From assembly GCA_028583405.1 (NCBI GenBank), contig CM053257.1, positions 32,528,636-32,592,635 of the forward strand: 64,000 bases of DNA. Direction: 5' to 3'. The position numbers were made by a program, and so were the translations under genes. The stretch comes from Pogonophryne albipinna. Its lineage: Eukaryota; Chordata; Actinopteri; Perciformes; Artedidraconidae. Each line of letters starts with the position of its first letter. The stretch's first letter is position 1. Below, in pieces: positions 22,193-36,123 of the stretch. Under the pieces are notes generated by a model, which was not told the DNA's origin, did no database searches, and worked only from the letters and a program-made list of their open reading frames with translations.

Positions 22193-23609
22193 CAGTTTTT
22201 CTCGATTGCTAACACACATTCTTTTTTTAATTGCTCATTTCTCAGAACACTAAACACAATTCACAAAACCACACACCCAAAGTGCAAAACACCTAATTTC
22301 TCCTGCTAAGTGAAGAACTGCACTCAAACTACATAAACACTTACCAAATGCAAACTTTTGCACCAAATATAACACACTTCATTCATAATACTAGATTGTT
22401 TGACCACCCAGCTACACACTGCTGAGCATCATCTAAAGCACTTTCATATTTTATGGGCTATGCTCTGTACATAGAGGTTTCTGCAGAGAAAGATTGCTTG
22501 AGTATACAGACATACAGTAAATGAAGAAATACAAATGAGTTGTTGAAAGAAATCACATTTTATTAAAAAATAACATTGTGCAACATGCATCTCAGCACAT
22601 AGTTACTATGCTTCGGATCTCTCTAAGTGTGATGCATTGTTTGCCAAAACCCAGTTTGTAACTGCTGCTTCCTGTGCCTCATTGAAAACCCTTAACCTTT
22701 CCACCTGCACCTCTTTGTTTCTCAGTCCTTCAGATAAACAACAAGGGATATAGTGGATGGTCAGTGTCTGTGTTGCATAACAGTACATTGTGCAGGATGT
22801 TTGTACAGTTATAGTATGCAACATGCCAACAATTCAATTACAGTAATGAAGTAAATACGTTTCACACAACAGATATAAGCACTGATATATCATGAATTAT
22901 GCAGAGATACAAACTGGTAACTAATCTGTTTTCAAGTCTAAGGTGTCCGGATTACAGAGGCAACAGTAAATCGGTTTAGATTAGGCTGAATCCTCTGTCC
23001 AGCCTCCCTCATCGTCAAACCATGGTTGATAACATTTAATTTCATTAGAGAGTATTCTTCTTTGTCCACGTCCTCTCCCTCCAGCTCTACCTCTACCTCT
23101 CATTCATCCTCCTCTCACTCTCACCCACCTCTTCCTCCTCCTCTCACTCTCACCCACCTCTTCCTCCTCCTCCTCCTCCTCTCACTCTCAGCCCAGCTCT
23201 TCCTCTTCCTCTTCCTCTTGCATGTTGGCTTCCATTGTTGCTGTAAGAAAGTACTCACCTGTGGTCTTTTTATAGTGTTAACATCCTGATTGATGAGCCA
23301 ACAATTATGCTATCAGGTGTTTGGTCAGGTGGAATGTGTTTCTTGATCATTGGTCCATGTGTGAGGCCTTTTGAATATCAGTGTTTTAAACCAGCTAACA
23401 CGTGACTTTATGTCAGATTCCTGTGTCTTACGTGGAGAAACGTGTGCAGTGGTTTGCAAAAAGTGCCATTTTGATTTGCAAATTGTGTGAAAAGCTGAAA
23501 ACGTGTTTAGAGTTTTGGAGATTTGAGCCGATGTTTTGCTCTTTGAGTGTCAGTTAAAATAATTGTTCTTTATGTAGAATTTTAGTGTGTTAGCAATCGA
23601 GAAAAACTG
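22193..23609 (-). mobile_element. Tc1/IS630-like DNA transposon, degenerate (unit A)
   Basis: Perfect 25-bp terminal inverted repeats begin CAGTTTTTCTCGATTGCTAA (22,193-22,217; complement at 23,585-23,609), flanked by TA on both sides. The minus strand keeps scraps of transposase: a Gly/Arg- and Glu-rich N-terminus (about 23,060-23,232) and RLRVFNEAQEAAVTNWVLAN (22,606-22,824). The catalytic part is absent. Unit B has the left two-fifths only. Confidence 0.82.
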
Positions 23610-23613
23610 TAAG

Positions 23614-24185
23614 AACAAATCATTATTTTCAATGATGACCGACAGGGGGCAAAAGGCTTCCCGAGGGGATGGGGGTTGGGAGAAAGAAAATAAAAAGACA
23701 GACTCCGAGCACTAGAGAACCCAGGAGACAACAAGTGTAAATGGAAATGCAATCCATGTTCAATCATCACAAGCAGCGAACAACATTTCTCTAATTCCCC
23801 TTCTCGACTCCTATCCTCGTGTCTTCGTACCGCCCGCAGGAGATGCGAGCGGAGGAGTCGAGGAAGGGAACCGAGGAGAGAGGAGTGGAAGCAGCGGGCG
23901 GTTAGAGAAATGAGAACTCCTCTCCTCTGAGCAGTCATTTTAAAGAGACGTCCATTAATGATGACAGGAGGCACAGCAGCATTTTTTTTTTTATATTGTT
24001 ATTATTACTATGATTATTATATTTAATATGTTGCAACTCTGGCACCCGATTTCCTTGGGGATGAATAAAGTCTTATCTCCATATTGCTGCTTTTTCTTTT
24101 GATGTTGTTCTTTTTTCTTTATTGAATATCTTATATTCTACACACAACAAAGTCCACGGGCAGACAAACTAAGCAACAAGACATT
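23614..24185. other. Spacer upstream of H2A (unit B left edge)
   Basis: Contains a purine-rich stretch (about 23,790-23,930), the GACAGGAGGCACAGCAGC word shared with 5320, and a LINE-type tail (24,003-24,085) also seen at 5745-5815. No gene is convincing; the 130-codon minus ORF at 23,582-23,974 has no known domain. Confidence 0.5.
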
Positions 24186-24242
24186 ACATACTTTTATTTT
24201 GAAGTAAAAGTATAAAGAGGAGGCTCTGTGACATAAGGAAAC

Positions 24243-24320
24243 GTACCCTAAGCATTCCACCGATTAGACGATGAGAGATACGCACCCTAAGCTTTCCACC
24301 GATTGGACGATGAGAGATAC
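24243..24320 (+). promoter_or_regulatory. H2A promoter, two tandem 39-bp CCAAT repeats (unit B)
   Basis: Repeats at 24,243-24,281 and 24,282-24,320. The first has GATTAG where the others have GATTGG, so its CCAAT box is destroyed. A further CCAAT and a TATATAT lie downstream as in unit A. Confidence 0.8.
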
Positions 24321-24406
24321 GCTCAAGACGGCCAATCAACAAGCAGCTTGGTGTATATATCATTTGTCTTGGCAGGCAGTGACACATTTCTTCTTCAACT
24401 TAATAA

Positions 24407-24805
<399 letters not shown>

Positions 24806-24831
24806 ACTACCTGACTCATTAACAAACCAAC

Positions 24832-24847
24832 GGCTCTTTTAAGAGCC
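24832..24847 (+). promoter_or_regulatory. Histone 3' stem-loop of H2A (unit B)
   Basis: GGCTCTTTTAAGAGCC, 26 nt after the stop, with AAAGAGTG 14 nt later as a likely U7 target. Confidence 0.95.
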
Positions 24848-26579
24848 ACACAAAGCTCCTTAAAGAGTGCTTCCTATTTATGTTTTAGTCTCTTGTATGT
24901 GCATTTAGTAGAGCCGTGCTCGTGCATCTTTCCTAGTTACCGTAGTGACTGGCCAGTAGTGGACATGGGGAACATTGTATTAGTATTTAAGATTGCAAAC
25001 TGCTCTTTCCCAGCTACCGGTGTAACTGGAGTCATGACAACTGGCTGCATTCTATTATTTTCGTCACAGGGATCCGGGGAGTGTACATTGAGGAGCAATT
25101 GTGGATTTACCAGGAAATAAATATGTCGATCGCCTCGTTTGTCGTTTACATTAATCTTTTGCTATATCTGCCTTCCTAAAATCACTTTGATGAACATTCA
25201 CTACTCCTGTGTGAGCTCGATATCGTGACGCTTACATCGAGGTATCGGAAATTACAAAGTAGGTGACTGAGTGGTGCCTGTTCAAAACATTGTATACTTT
25301 AATAAATCATTTAAATTATATATTTGTGTCCGACTTTCATTTGTACATCGTTCTTAATGTGATGTATAGTAGCTTTGATAGCTGTCCATACCTTCAGACG
25401 GCCTCAAAGTAAAACACAATAATAAAAATGCTTGTCCTTTGTTAAACATGAAGCTGTCTTTGCCTCTTTTCTGCTGTAACACAACCTATGTGGGGCGAAT
25501 AAAGGTATTCTGATTACATTTAACCTGTTGTGGAAACATTTATTGATCAAATTGTTATGAAACAAATGAGATAAATATCACTGACATATCAGTATTATTA
25601 ACCATGGAAGATAGTTTGTTTCATTCTAAGCTATGCATCAAGGTTATTTTCATGTATGTAATTTGTTTTCCTGCACAGTGTAGAGTCTTGTGATGAGAGG
25701 GATACAGGTATTTCATAAAAAAAACTTGCTCGCTGGAGAATAGCTACAGAATTGATATCACAATTTAATCGGAGCTGATCACACCTTGTCACAGATGATC
25801 CAGTCATCTCGATGCTGCTTTCGGGCTGTGATTAAAAAACTTGTGCTGTCTGAAGGTGTGGACAGCTATCAAAGCTACTATACATCACATTAAGAACGAT
25901 GTACAAATGAAAGTTGGACACAAATATATAATTTAAATGATTTATTCAAGTTTGCAATGTTTTGAACAGGCATCCACAGTCACCTACTTTGTCATTTCCG
26001 ATACCTCTATGTAAGCGTCACGATATCGAGCTCTCGCCCACAACCTCAAATAGGAGTAGAGAATGTGCATCCAAGTGATTTTAGGAAGGCAGATATAGCA
26101 AAAGATGAATGTAAACGACAAACAAGGCGATCGACATTTTTATTTCCTGGTAAATCCACAATGGGTCCTCAATGGACACCCCCCGGATCCCTGTGACAAC
26201 CTTAACAGGATGCCGCCTGTTGTCATGACTCCAGTTATACTGTAACACCATGACTGACCAATAGTGGACAAGGGGAACATTGTATTAGTGTTTATGATTG
26301 CAAACTTAATTATGTAGAGCTTAAGTTGATTTAATGCTGGATATTAACAGACACGATTCAAAGTGTTAATGAGATGTAAAGGAAACAAGTCCCACACTAA
26401 ATGAAAAATTGTGCATATAATGACTATCTATTCTAACATATGTCTGAACAAGTCATTATCCCAAACCATGTAACTTTGTTATTACTAAACTAATGATTCA
26501 TGGTTCTAATCTTGGCCAGTGTTTGTTGGTAACAAATGTCAAAATATAGAGGAATGAGCACTTCAGTGAAGAGTGAGGT
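24848..26579. other. H2A-H3 convergent spacer (unit B) with large inverted repeat
   Basis: Arms at about 25,025-25,405 and 25,846-26,236 are inverted copies with indels; the loop between is about 440 bp. A direct repeat (GTGGACA..GGGGAACATTGTATTAG) at about 24,957 and 26,266 flanks the arms. No gene. Confidence 0.75.
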
Positions 26580-26595
26580 GGCTCTTAAAAGAGCC
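26580..26595 (-). promoter_or_regulatory. Histone 3' stem-loop of H3 (unit B)
   Basis: Minus-strand GGCTCTTTTAAGAGCC. Confidence 0.95.
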
Positions 26596-26627
26596 TTTGG
26601 GTTTGTATGGGCTGGCTTCGGGTCAGT

Positions 26628-27135
<508 letters not shown>

Positions 27136-28486
27136 CCCAGGGAAGATGACACGTGCGCTGTAGCTTATCAACTATTCGACGAAAGTCATTTGAAAAACGA
27201 AGCCTCTTCTCAACAGAAGCTGCACCGCCAAAAAAACGAGTGAATAAGAAGAAAAGCAGCTGCCCTAAAGGCCTCTGATTGAATACCTTTGTTTAGTTTA
27301 AAGTGAGACTAAACAAAGATAGCAGATTGTTTTTACTCTCTGTAAATAATAAACTAGTATTTGTTCCATGAGCCTTTAGAGGGGATATTAAGACATACCT
27401 GTTAAAGCCTCACTGTTTTATTTGTACTTATGAGTGAAAGGTTAACAATAGTTATTCTATCAAAATACATCAACAAGGTAGCATAGTCAGAGTTAACCAT
27501 AACTCTGACTATGCTACCTTGTCCTGAAAGGCAAATCTCCCAAAATACAATATCTAGTTTAACAAACAAAAAAAGAAAAGGAGTTTATAAATTCATTTAC
27601 ACACACAAAAGTAGTCACCTTAAAACACACCAATAACATTAAGAAATCATATTGAATTAACTGAGAAAGTGCAGAAACTAAAGCTTTCCATCTGTTGTCA
27701 ATTACACAGTCAGCACTGTTTGATATACAAACACATCTGATTCTATATTTAACTGAAAAAAGGACATTTCCAATATATGCGGTGCACATTTCTGTATAAC
27801 TTTCAAACACACATGTAAAAGGATAAAAGGAATTGAGGTGGAAACATTGAAGGAAAGGCCAATACTGTACAACGGTAATTGGAAGAGGATGGATTTTTTA
27901 AGAATAGTCGGAGGAGGGTAAAGAAGGATGAGAGATATATGCAGGGTGCTTTTGCAGACTGACAGCTGTTAATGTATTTATTTGTATGTTTAATTATTAT
28001 AAAAATGTTCTACATATAAAATAAATTACCATTTCAGAACAAAGCAATCCATGCAACATTTAAATTAAATAATTGAAGATTGGCCACTGATATAATAATA
28101 TTCAAGTATGGAAACAGAAATAAAGCAAAAGAAACAGTTTGGAAGATAATGGCATTAATCTGTGAATGAATAGTGACTGTAGTGTGTGATGGGCTGCGTG
28201 TGCTGTGGGCTGGTTATAGCGCTAACTACACTTCTGGACTTTGTACATATTCAACAGTACTGTTTCTGTTAATCGGATTGCCCCTTAAGTATAATAACCA
28301 TGACATTATTTGAATATTAAGGTTATTCATTATAATCAAATTGCACATACTGTCTCGATGTCTGAGATCAAACATGTTCATACTAGCAAACGTGTTCATA
28401 ATAAGACACGTTTTGCATCTCGTCTCTCATCATATTCTGACTGCAGTTATTGACACAAGAAATATGCTCATTATGACAAAATGGGT
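27136..28486. other. H3-H1 spacer (unit B)
   Basis: Near-identical to unit A; contains the perfect hairpin at 27,474-27,521 and no gene. Confidence 0.65.
27474..27521. repeat. Perfect 22-bp inverted repeat with 4-nt loop (unit B)
   Basis: Arms 27,474-27,495 and 27,500-27,521 are exact complements (CAAGGTAGCATAGTCAGAGT..), loop ACCA. Confidence 0.92.
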
Positions 28487-28502
28487 GGCTCTTAAAAGAG
28501 CC
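28487..28502 (-). promoter_or_regulatory. Histone 3' stem-loop of H1 (unit B)
   Basis: Minus-strand GGCTCTTTTAAGAGCC. Confidence 0.95.
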
Positions 28503-28538
28503 TTTTGTGGATCTTAGTCAGATCAGTCTGATGACGGC

Positions 28539-29111
28539 TCACTTCTTCTTGGGTGCTGCCTTCTTCGCTTTGGGTTTGGCGACCTTTGCGGGGGATTTCT
28601 TGACTGCAGGGGCCTTTTTCACCACCTTCTTGGGGCTCTTTGCAGCCTTTTTAACGACCTTCTTCGGGCTCTTGGTGGCCTTCTTGGGGCTCTTGGGGGC
28701 TGCTTTCATGGCTGCTGCGGGTTTCTTCGCCTTCTTGGGAGACTTCTTTCCTGCCGCGGGCTTTTTGGCCGCTGCAGGTTTCTTGGCTGCGGGCTTCTTG
28801 GTCTTAGGCTCGACAACCTTCTTGCTCATCTTGAATGATCCGGACGCTCCGATGCCCTTGATCTGGACCAGTGTCCCATTAACGACCAGGCTCTTGATGG
28901 CGGTCTTAACGCGGGAATTGTTCTTCTCCACATCGTAGCCTCCGGCAGTCAGAGCCTTCTTGACGGCGGACAGAGACACGCCGCTTCGCTCCTTGGATGC
29001 GGCCACAGCTTTAACGATGAGATCGCTGACTTTGGTGCCAGCTGCCTTCGGCTTGGAAACATTCTTCTTGGCGGCTTTGGCCGGTGCAGCGGCTGGAGGG
29101 ACTTCTGCCAT
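28539..29111 (-). CDS. Linker histone H1 (unit B)
   Basis: 190-aa H1, start [10 protein letters not shown]. The globular domain is as in unit A except ALTAGGYD. The tail is 11 residues shorter: [20 protein letters not shown] here against [20 protein letters not shown] in A, and a differently placed SPKK block ([16 protein letters not shown]). In-frame changes only, so both look functional. An H1 box lies at 29,267-29,274. Confidence 0.97.
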   Translation of the reverse strand: MAEVPPAAAPAKAAKKNVSKPKAAGTKVSDLIVKAVAASKERSGVSLSAVKKALTAGGYDVEKNNSRVKTAIKSLVVNGTLVQIKGIGASGSFKMSKKVVEPKTKKPAAKKPAAAKKPAAGKKSPKKAKKPAAAMKAAPKSPKKATKSPKKVVKKAAKSPKKVVKKAPAVKKSPAKVAKPKAKKAAPKKK

Positions 29112-29266
29112 TTTCTGATCAAGTTTTCTGTTCCTGCTCACACTAACACGAGTCTGACTGAACTGCTGGAGAGAGCAGAGCAGGGGCTGCCCTTAAACAC
29201 ACCATGAGAACCGTGGAGACTCAACTAAGCCCATTGCGCAACTCTGCAGTCTGAAAACTTTGCCAC

Positions 29267-29274
29267 TTGTGTTT
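29267..29274 (-). promoter_or_regulatory. H1 box (unit B)
   Basis: Minus-strand AAACACAA, about 156 bp before the ATG, as in unit A. Confidence 0.65.
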
Positions 29275-29279
29275 TCTCT

Positions 29280-30121
29280 TCACTGATAAAAGCCTCCAAA
29301 GTCATTGTAGAAAAAGTGCTGAAGGCTGACTGTTAATGGAACTGATAGCAGACTTGATTCGCTTCATTTTGAAATCATGTATAGCTCTGATGCTCACTGA
29401 ATTTTGTTTTGTCACATTTCCCCCGCTGTGGACAGCACTGTTCAGCTGCTTATCCCTCTAATTCTTCTACTGAAAACATTTCAAATGCACCAAATCTTTG
29501 ATAAAAGCTGTTTTCAAGTGACCCACATGTGTGTCCAGGGACTCCCTGTAAAAAAGAGCTGTATTTTGTTTATATTATTATAATAAAGTGAAGTTTTCTG
29601 GTAGGAGCAAACACACTGATGATCCGGGGCATAGGGTGCGGTTTAACCAGGCTTCCCATTAAAGTTGCTCGCTGTGAACATGTCTCCAGGTGAGGAGGAC
29701 TCATTTAATTATACTAAGTTAGGCTATTAATTATATCAAACAGCGTGACAAATACAGCTTAGTTAAACTGTTTCACTGACACTTATCAGAAAACTTGATG
29801 CTGATTTAATGGTCTAATTAAAATATAAAAAGGACAAGAGTGGCTTTTAAGAGGCACTGATCTGTAAATGTAAACTTGACATTGTTTCCCTTATGTTACA
29901 CACACTATGTATGAAATGTGTGCATACATAATATCATTTTTTTCATTTCCCTATTTCAATTACATTTTTACATTGTGTTTTTTTAATGTTAATTTCGAAC
30001 AATGTAGGCCTACTTAATTTTGTTTAGCTCTTCAACATGAGGTTTCTTATGATTATAACATTAAATCCACAAAATATAGTTATATATGAGGAAATGCAAC
30101 AGCATCAAATAACCAACTTCT
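29280..30121. other. H1 upstream spacer (unit B)
   Basis: Near-identical to unit A 10,920-11,776, apart from a 15-bp loss near 29,405. No gene. Confidence 0.5.
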
Positions 30122-30226
30122 TTAATAATAATAACAATAATAATAATAATAATAATATATGTTATTTCTATAGCGCTTTTCTTGAACCTAAAGACGCTTT
30201 ACATTTGGGAGGGATGGTAGACAAAC
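30122..30226 (-). repeat. LINE 3' tail with (ATT)n (unit B)
   Basis: Orthologous to 11,777-11,880. Confidence 0.65.
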
Positions 30227-30276
30227 AAACTCTTAAGTGGAACAATAACTATCTCAGCTCATATTGTTCTTATGTG

Positions 30277-31312
30277 TTTTGTTTACCATCAACTGGAACA
30301 TGTATCTACTGGTACATGTTAACAAGATGATAACGGCTTAGAGCTAATGAAAAACCAACATTCAGTTTCTCAGAAAATTATAATATTACTTAATTAATAA
30401 GTCATAATAATACCGAAATGTCGGCCTTATAAAAAAGTATGTTCATGTTTCTGCTCTCAGTACTTGGTTGGGCCTCCTTTTGCACAAATGACTGCGTGGC
30501 ATGGAGGCGATCAGCCTTCGGCTCTGCTGAGGTGTGATGGAAGCCACGGTTGTTTCAATAGCGCCCTTCAGCTTGTCAGCGTCGTTGGGTCTTGTGTCTC
30601 TTATCTTCCTCTTGATAATACCCCATACATTCTCTATGGCGTTTAGGTCAGGCGAGTTTGCTGACCAATGAAGCACAGTATCTCCATGGTCATTCAACCA
30701 GGGCTTAGTAATGTTGGCAGTGTGGGCAGGTGCCAAGTCCTGCTGGAAAATAAAATCAGCATTCAGCTTTTCAGAAAAAGCAAGCATGAAGTGCTCTAAA
30801 ATGTCCTGGTTGACGGCTGCGTTGACTTTTGACTTAATAAAACACAGTGGACCAACACCAGCAGATGACATGGTTCCCCAAATCCTCTCAATTCTTCGGC
30901 CATCTCTGTGGCTTGTGCTCCTTTTCCTACCGCACAACTTTCTGATAATATGTTTGGATACAGCACTCTGTGAACAGCCAGTTTATTTATCAATGACCTT
31001 TTGATGGAGGGGGTCAATGACTCTCTTCTGGACAACTGTCAGTTCAGCAGCCTTCCCCATGATTGTGTATCCTACTGAATCAGATTAAGACCATTTGAAG
31101 GCTCGGAAAACCTTTGGAGGTGTTTTGAGCTGATCATAGTTTGACACTGAGTCTACAATATTGAACTTTTTTCAATATTCAAATTTTCTGAGATACTGCA
31201 TGTTGGGGTTTCATTAGCTGTAAGCGGTAATCATCAAAACTTCAAACACTTGAAATAATTCACTTGTGTGAAATGAATCCATATCAGACTCACTTTTCCG
31301 ATGTATTGAGAT
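30277..31312 (-). mobile_element. Tc1-family transposon relic (unit B), both TIR regions kept
   Basis: Same insertion as unit A, but the right TIR region (31,165-31,301; AATTTTCTGAGATACTGCAT) survives and is the inverted partner of 30,325-30,385. The exact outer ends are unclear. Confidence 0.8.
30443..31060 (-). pseudogene. Tc1-like transposase, internally deleted (unit B)
   Basis: Carries the same early stop and the same missing block with the first catalytic Asp as unit A. One amino-acid difference is visible (FMLAFSEK versus FMLPFSEK). Confidence 0.88.
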
Positions 31313-31606
31313 ATTTCAATAATCGAAACAGAATGATAAAAACTGTGCAGAATACTTTTAAGTTAAAACATATAAGCATATTTATATATCTCTTTTGCAA
31401 ATATACCAGTTATTGTTTTGACGCATTCCTAGCGGTGTTTCCATAATGTCCTGCAATTCAATTGCAAGGGATGTATTTTATTGACATTTTGATCCTTAAC
31501 ATGATCTTTTTCAGAGAAGACATAAAACTCTCGCCTGCACCAACTTCTAGTGCTCACTAATGTGGTATCATGAGGGAATGGAGCTCTCTAATTTGAGGAT
31601 ATGGGT

Positions 31607-31622
31607 GGCCCTTAAAAGGACC
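31607..31622 (-). promoter_or_regulatory. Variant histone stem-loop of H4 (unit B)
   Basis: Minus-strand GGTCCTTTTAAGGGCC, the same wobble-containing stem as the other H4 copies. Confidence 0.9.
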
Positions 31623-31652
31623 TTTGTGTTTTTGTTGTCAGATGTTGAGTAT

Positions 31653-32693
<1,041 letters not shown>

Positions 32694-32709
32694 GGCTCTT
32701 AAAAGAGCC
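32694..32709 (-). promoter_or_regulatory. Histone 3' stem-loop of H2B (unit B)
   Basis: Minus-strand GGCTCTTTTAAGAGCC. Confidence 0.95.
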
Positions 32710-32737
32710 GTTGTGTTGTTGGTCTATCAGCAGCAGT

Positions 32738-33115
32738 TTACTTGGAGCTGGTGTACTTGGTCACGGCCTTGGTGCCCTCAGACACGGCGTGCTTGGCCAG
32801 CTCTCCGGGGAGCAGCAGGCGGACGGCGGTCTGGATCTCCCTGGAGGTGATGGTAGAGCGCTTGTTGTAGTGAGCCAGACGGGAGGCCTCCCCGGCGATG
32901 CGCTCAAAGATGTCGCTCACGAAGCAGTTCATGATGCCCATGGCCTTGGAGGAGATGCCGGTGTCGGGGTGTACCTGCTTCATCACTTTGTACACGTAGA
33001 TGGCGTAGCTCTCCTTCCTGGACTTTCTCCTCTTCTTGCCGGTCTTGGTGGCGGTCTTTGTTACCGCTTTCTTGGAGCCCTTCTTGGGGGCTTTCACGCT
33101 GGCTGCTTCAGGCAT
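32738..33115 (-). CDS. Histone H2B (unit B)
   Basis: 125-aa H2B with the same [13 protein letters not shown] segment as unit A and one replacement, Thr for Pro at residue 23 counting Met (KTATKTGKK). It lies in the disordered N-terminal tail, so both should be functional. Octamer at 33,188-33,195. Confidence 0.98.
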   Translation of the reverse strand: MPEAASVKAPKKGSKKAVTKTATKTGKKRRKSRKESYAIYVYKVMKQVHPDTGISSKAMGIMNCFVSDIFERIAGEASRLAHYNKRSTITSREIQTAVRLLLPGELAKHAVSEGTKAVTKYTSSK

Positions 33116-33164
33116 GATCAACGATTGAGGGTTCACACAGTAGAATGAATTCACCGAGTCACAG

Positions 33165-33230
33165 CGTGGTCTATTTATATTCATCCGATGCAAATGAAAC
33201 TGTGCTGTTGCTCGCAAAGGAATTGGTTGG
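33165..33230 (-). promoter_or_regulatory. H2B promoter with octamer (unit B)
   Basis: Minus-strand ATTTGCAT at 33,188-33,195, TATAAATA just downstream, ACCAATT upstream. Confidence 0.85.
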
Positions 33231-33399
33231 GTACTGAGCATGCGCTGAACAAATCACCCTTTGAGCATAGTTTTGGAGAATAGAAGAGAAACATTTATTT
33301 TTATTGAAATCTAAAATAGTATTATTATTTCAAATAGAACATTAAAATATCTCTTCAATTACAGATAGATATATATATATATCATCTTCAATTAAATAT

Positions 33400-33781
33400 A
33401 TATATATATATATCTAAGAACTATTTCAATTTATATTCAGATATTTAAATGTTTTTATAGTATAATGTAATACAAAGTATACAAAAGTTACATTAATAAT
33501 ACACAAATCACACAATGCATAAATATATACATAACAAACAGAGAGCACGTTTGTATTCCAGTGAGATATTTGGTCACAGACTCAAAATGCCCCATGGCTG
33601 AGTCTGGGATGTGTCCAGGGTTTTTCTTCTTCTTAGTTCGGTAATAACCGGTTTCACGATGGTGTAGCTACTTATTGTTCTCTGATTTAATAACCTTTTG
33701 CATTGAACTCTAAACCGATGCCTCGTAGGAGTGACCACACCTCCTTGGCTCTGTAGCAGTCCATAAGGAGGTGCTGTAAAG
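33400..33781 (-). pseudogene. LINE ORF2 C-terminal fragment (unit B)
   Basis: Ortholog of 17,640-18,145 with a further deletion of about 115 bp between TTTTGCAT and TGAACTCTAAACC. Confidence 0.6.
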
Positions 33782-34320
33782 TTTTCTTTGTTTGTTTGTT
33801 TGTAGCCTTTATTTAACCAGGTGAAAGCCCCTTGAGATCAAAATATCTCTTTTTCAAGGGTGACACATTGGTTACACATGTAACAAAACAAAAAGAACAA
33901 CAATAAGGACGACATACAACATAATTTACAGGGTACAGTTTACAAACTCTATTTACAGTGACAGGTACCATGAGTATCAAACGGCATGTCACCCAGCCGA
34001 GTTTTAAAATGATGCAGGGGAACCAAAGTGCTCAGTTTTAAACATTTTTGCAGACCGTTCCAAGTTAGTGGAGCTGCACAATTAAAAGTGTTCTTCCCTA
34101 AGACAGTCCTGGCACTTGGCACATTTAATAAAACCACATCATGAGATCTCAGGCAATAAGTACTTTCAATTTGTCGAGAGATCAGAGAGCAGATATAAGA
34201 AGGTAGTTTACCCAACATGGCTTTGTAGATGAACATGTACCAGTGACTGAGTCTCCGAACAATAAGTGTTGGCAGACCTGCCTTGGCATACAGGGTACAG
34301 TGATGTGTAAGTGCTAGTCA
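33782..34320 (-). mobile_element. Nested LINE 3' fragment (unit B)
   Basis: Ortholog of 18,146-18,683; the minus strand keeps FIYKAMLGKLPSYICSLISR. Confidence 0.72.
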
Positions 34321-34910
34321 CGTCCTCCTCACAGTTAACCATGGGACATGTTCTAGTTCTCACATAGCAGCTCCATGAAACCAGTCTGTTAACTGATATC
34401 AGCCACCTCACGTCTCTCTCCGATAACTATTTACATTTTACTAATTTCAAGACTTCACTACCTTCATCAGATGTTATGTATTTGTATGTTATAAAACCTC
34501 CATATTTTAAATCATTTACCATTTTAAAAATCACTCTATTCGGTAGTCCGATCCAATCAATCTCTAAATGCTGAACTTCAGTTGTGATGTCACCATAAAC
34601 TAACTTGTAATATGGTCCATTTCTAGCTCTGCCTCTTCTTTTGTTCAATCCCATTTCTCCATCCTCAACCCAAGGTGCTTTCCCATTTATTAAAGGTAAT
34701 GTTGAGTTTAATGCCCAGGTCTATGGCTCCCAGGCCTCCATATTCCCTACTTTTAAATAACAAATTACGTTTAGTAACCTCCCTTGTTGTACCCCACACC
34801 AAATGGACACATCATTTGTTTAATTGTTCCTTTTCTTTTTTTCTTTTTTGTTATAGAAAACTTTATTTTAAATGATTTGGGCAGTACATGATATACAAAA
34901 GTTACATTAA
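34321..34910 (-). pseudogene. LINE ORF2 fragment, upstream part (unit B)
   Basis: Ortholog of 18,684-19,268, with stops in the same places. Confidence 0.55.
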
Positions 34911-35291
34911 AGGTGGGGTAGGTAAGTTTGAGAAACCAGTTCGAGATACACTTCTTGTTATATTCCATGGAATGCTCGTAACATCCCGATAGCAATGAAT
35001 ATCTTAAGTGCTTTGACAAAAAATCCATAAAAAAATGTCCTCTGTGGAAGCCGTAATACTGTACTGGCACGACCAATCATTTTAGCCGGCCCGGCTAAAA
35101 TAACTGGATGGCCTACCTGCCTGTCAGCCTTCCATCTGTGCACAAACTTATCTCGTGCCCTCATTGGTCATGTGCGCATTCGTGTGTGTTGGAGGAGGGG
35201 CTCTATAAGGAAGTGGCAGATTATCTCCGGTTGTGTATTTTCAAATTCTAGCGATCTCGAGCCGGTTTCTCCAAAATGACCTACCCCACCT
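34911..35291. mobile_element. TTAA-flanked MITE present only in unit B
   Basis: Ends AGGTGGGGTAGGT and ACCTACCCCACCT with TTAA on both sides (34,907-34,910 and 35,292-35,295). Unit A has the empty site TTACATTAATAATACAC at about 19,270. The TTAA target suggests piggyBac, though TA or TTA cannot be excluded because of overlap. 381 bp, no transposase. A related copy starts at 50,177. Confidence 0.85.
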
Positions 35292-35375
35292 TTAATAATA
35301 CACATAGCACACAATGAATACATATATAAATAACGTAAAGAGAGCACGTTTATATTCCAGTGAGACTCAGTTCGG

Positions 35376-35630
35376 TCACAGACTCAAAATGCCCCATGGC
35401 TGAGTCTGGGATTTGTCCAGGGTTTTTCTTCTCCTTAGTTCAGTAAGTATTTGTTTCACGATGGTGCCACTGTTTATGATCGTCTGATTTAATATCATCT
35501 TGCACCTTGTTTTCCAGATTTTCATACATGTGATACAAATTACCAGCTGAAAAAGTTCCCTGTGTTTATTGTCCATCCTATTGGAGCACCACCCAATGGC
35601 GGTGGTGGAAGGTTCACCTCTGCTCCGCAC
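35376..35630 (-). pseudogene. LINE ORF2 C-terminal fragment, second copy (unit B)
   Basis: Ortholog of 19,356-19,610, same reading frame and stop. Confidence 0.6.
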
Positions 35631-35639
35631 GTCCCTTGA

Positions 35640-36050
35640 TGACTGATGAGCTGGTCAAATTATAAAAGAAGGAACTCAAAGCACCATAATAAAGGTTAAA
35701 CAATAATCTGTTTTAATGGTAGAAGCAACAATACACAATACAGAGCAATCTGCAATAGTACAAAATACAGAGTACTCCGGGCTGAATTCTACTAGCGTGT
35801 GATATACGTACCATGACAGTCAGTCAGAAGACAGCACCGAATATGAACATTGGAACATCTTAAATACAAATTCTGTGGGAGGAGTTGTGTCTGTTGCTCC
35901 TCCCTAGCTATTTGTTATTGGCGATTTCACTTCTGGGCGAGCCCTAGACCGTGAGCTGGTAGTTCTCCATTGGCCAGTTTCACTTCTGGGCGGGACCCTA
36001 GGCAATGAGTCAGCAGCCGTTGACTCCGTCTGGTTCGCGCCATCTCCTTA

Positions 36051-36123
<73 letters not shown>

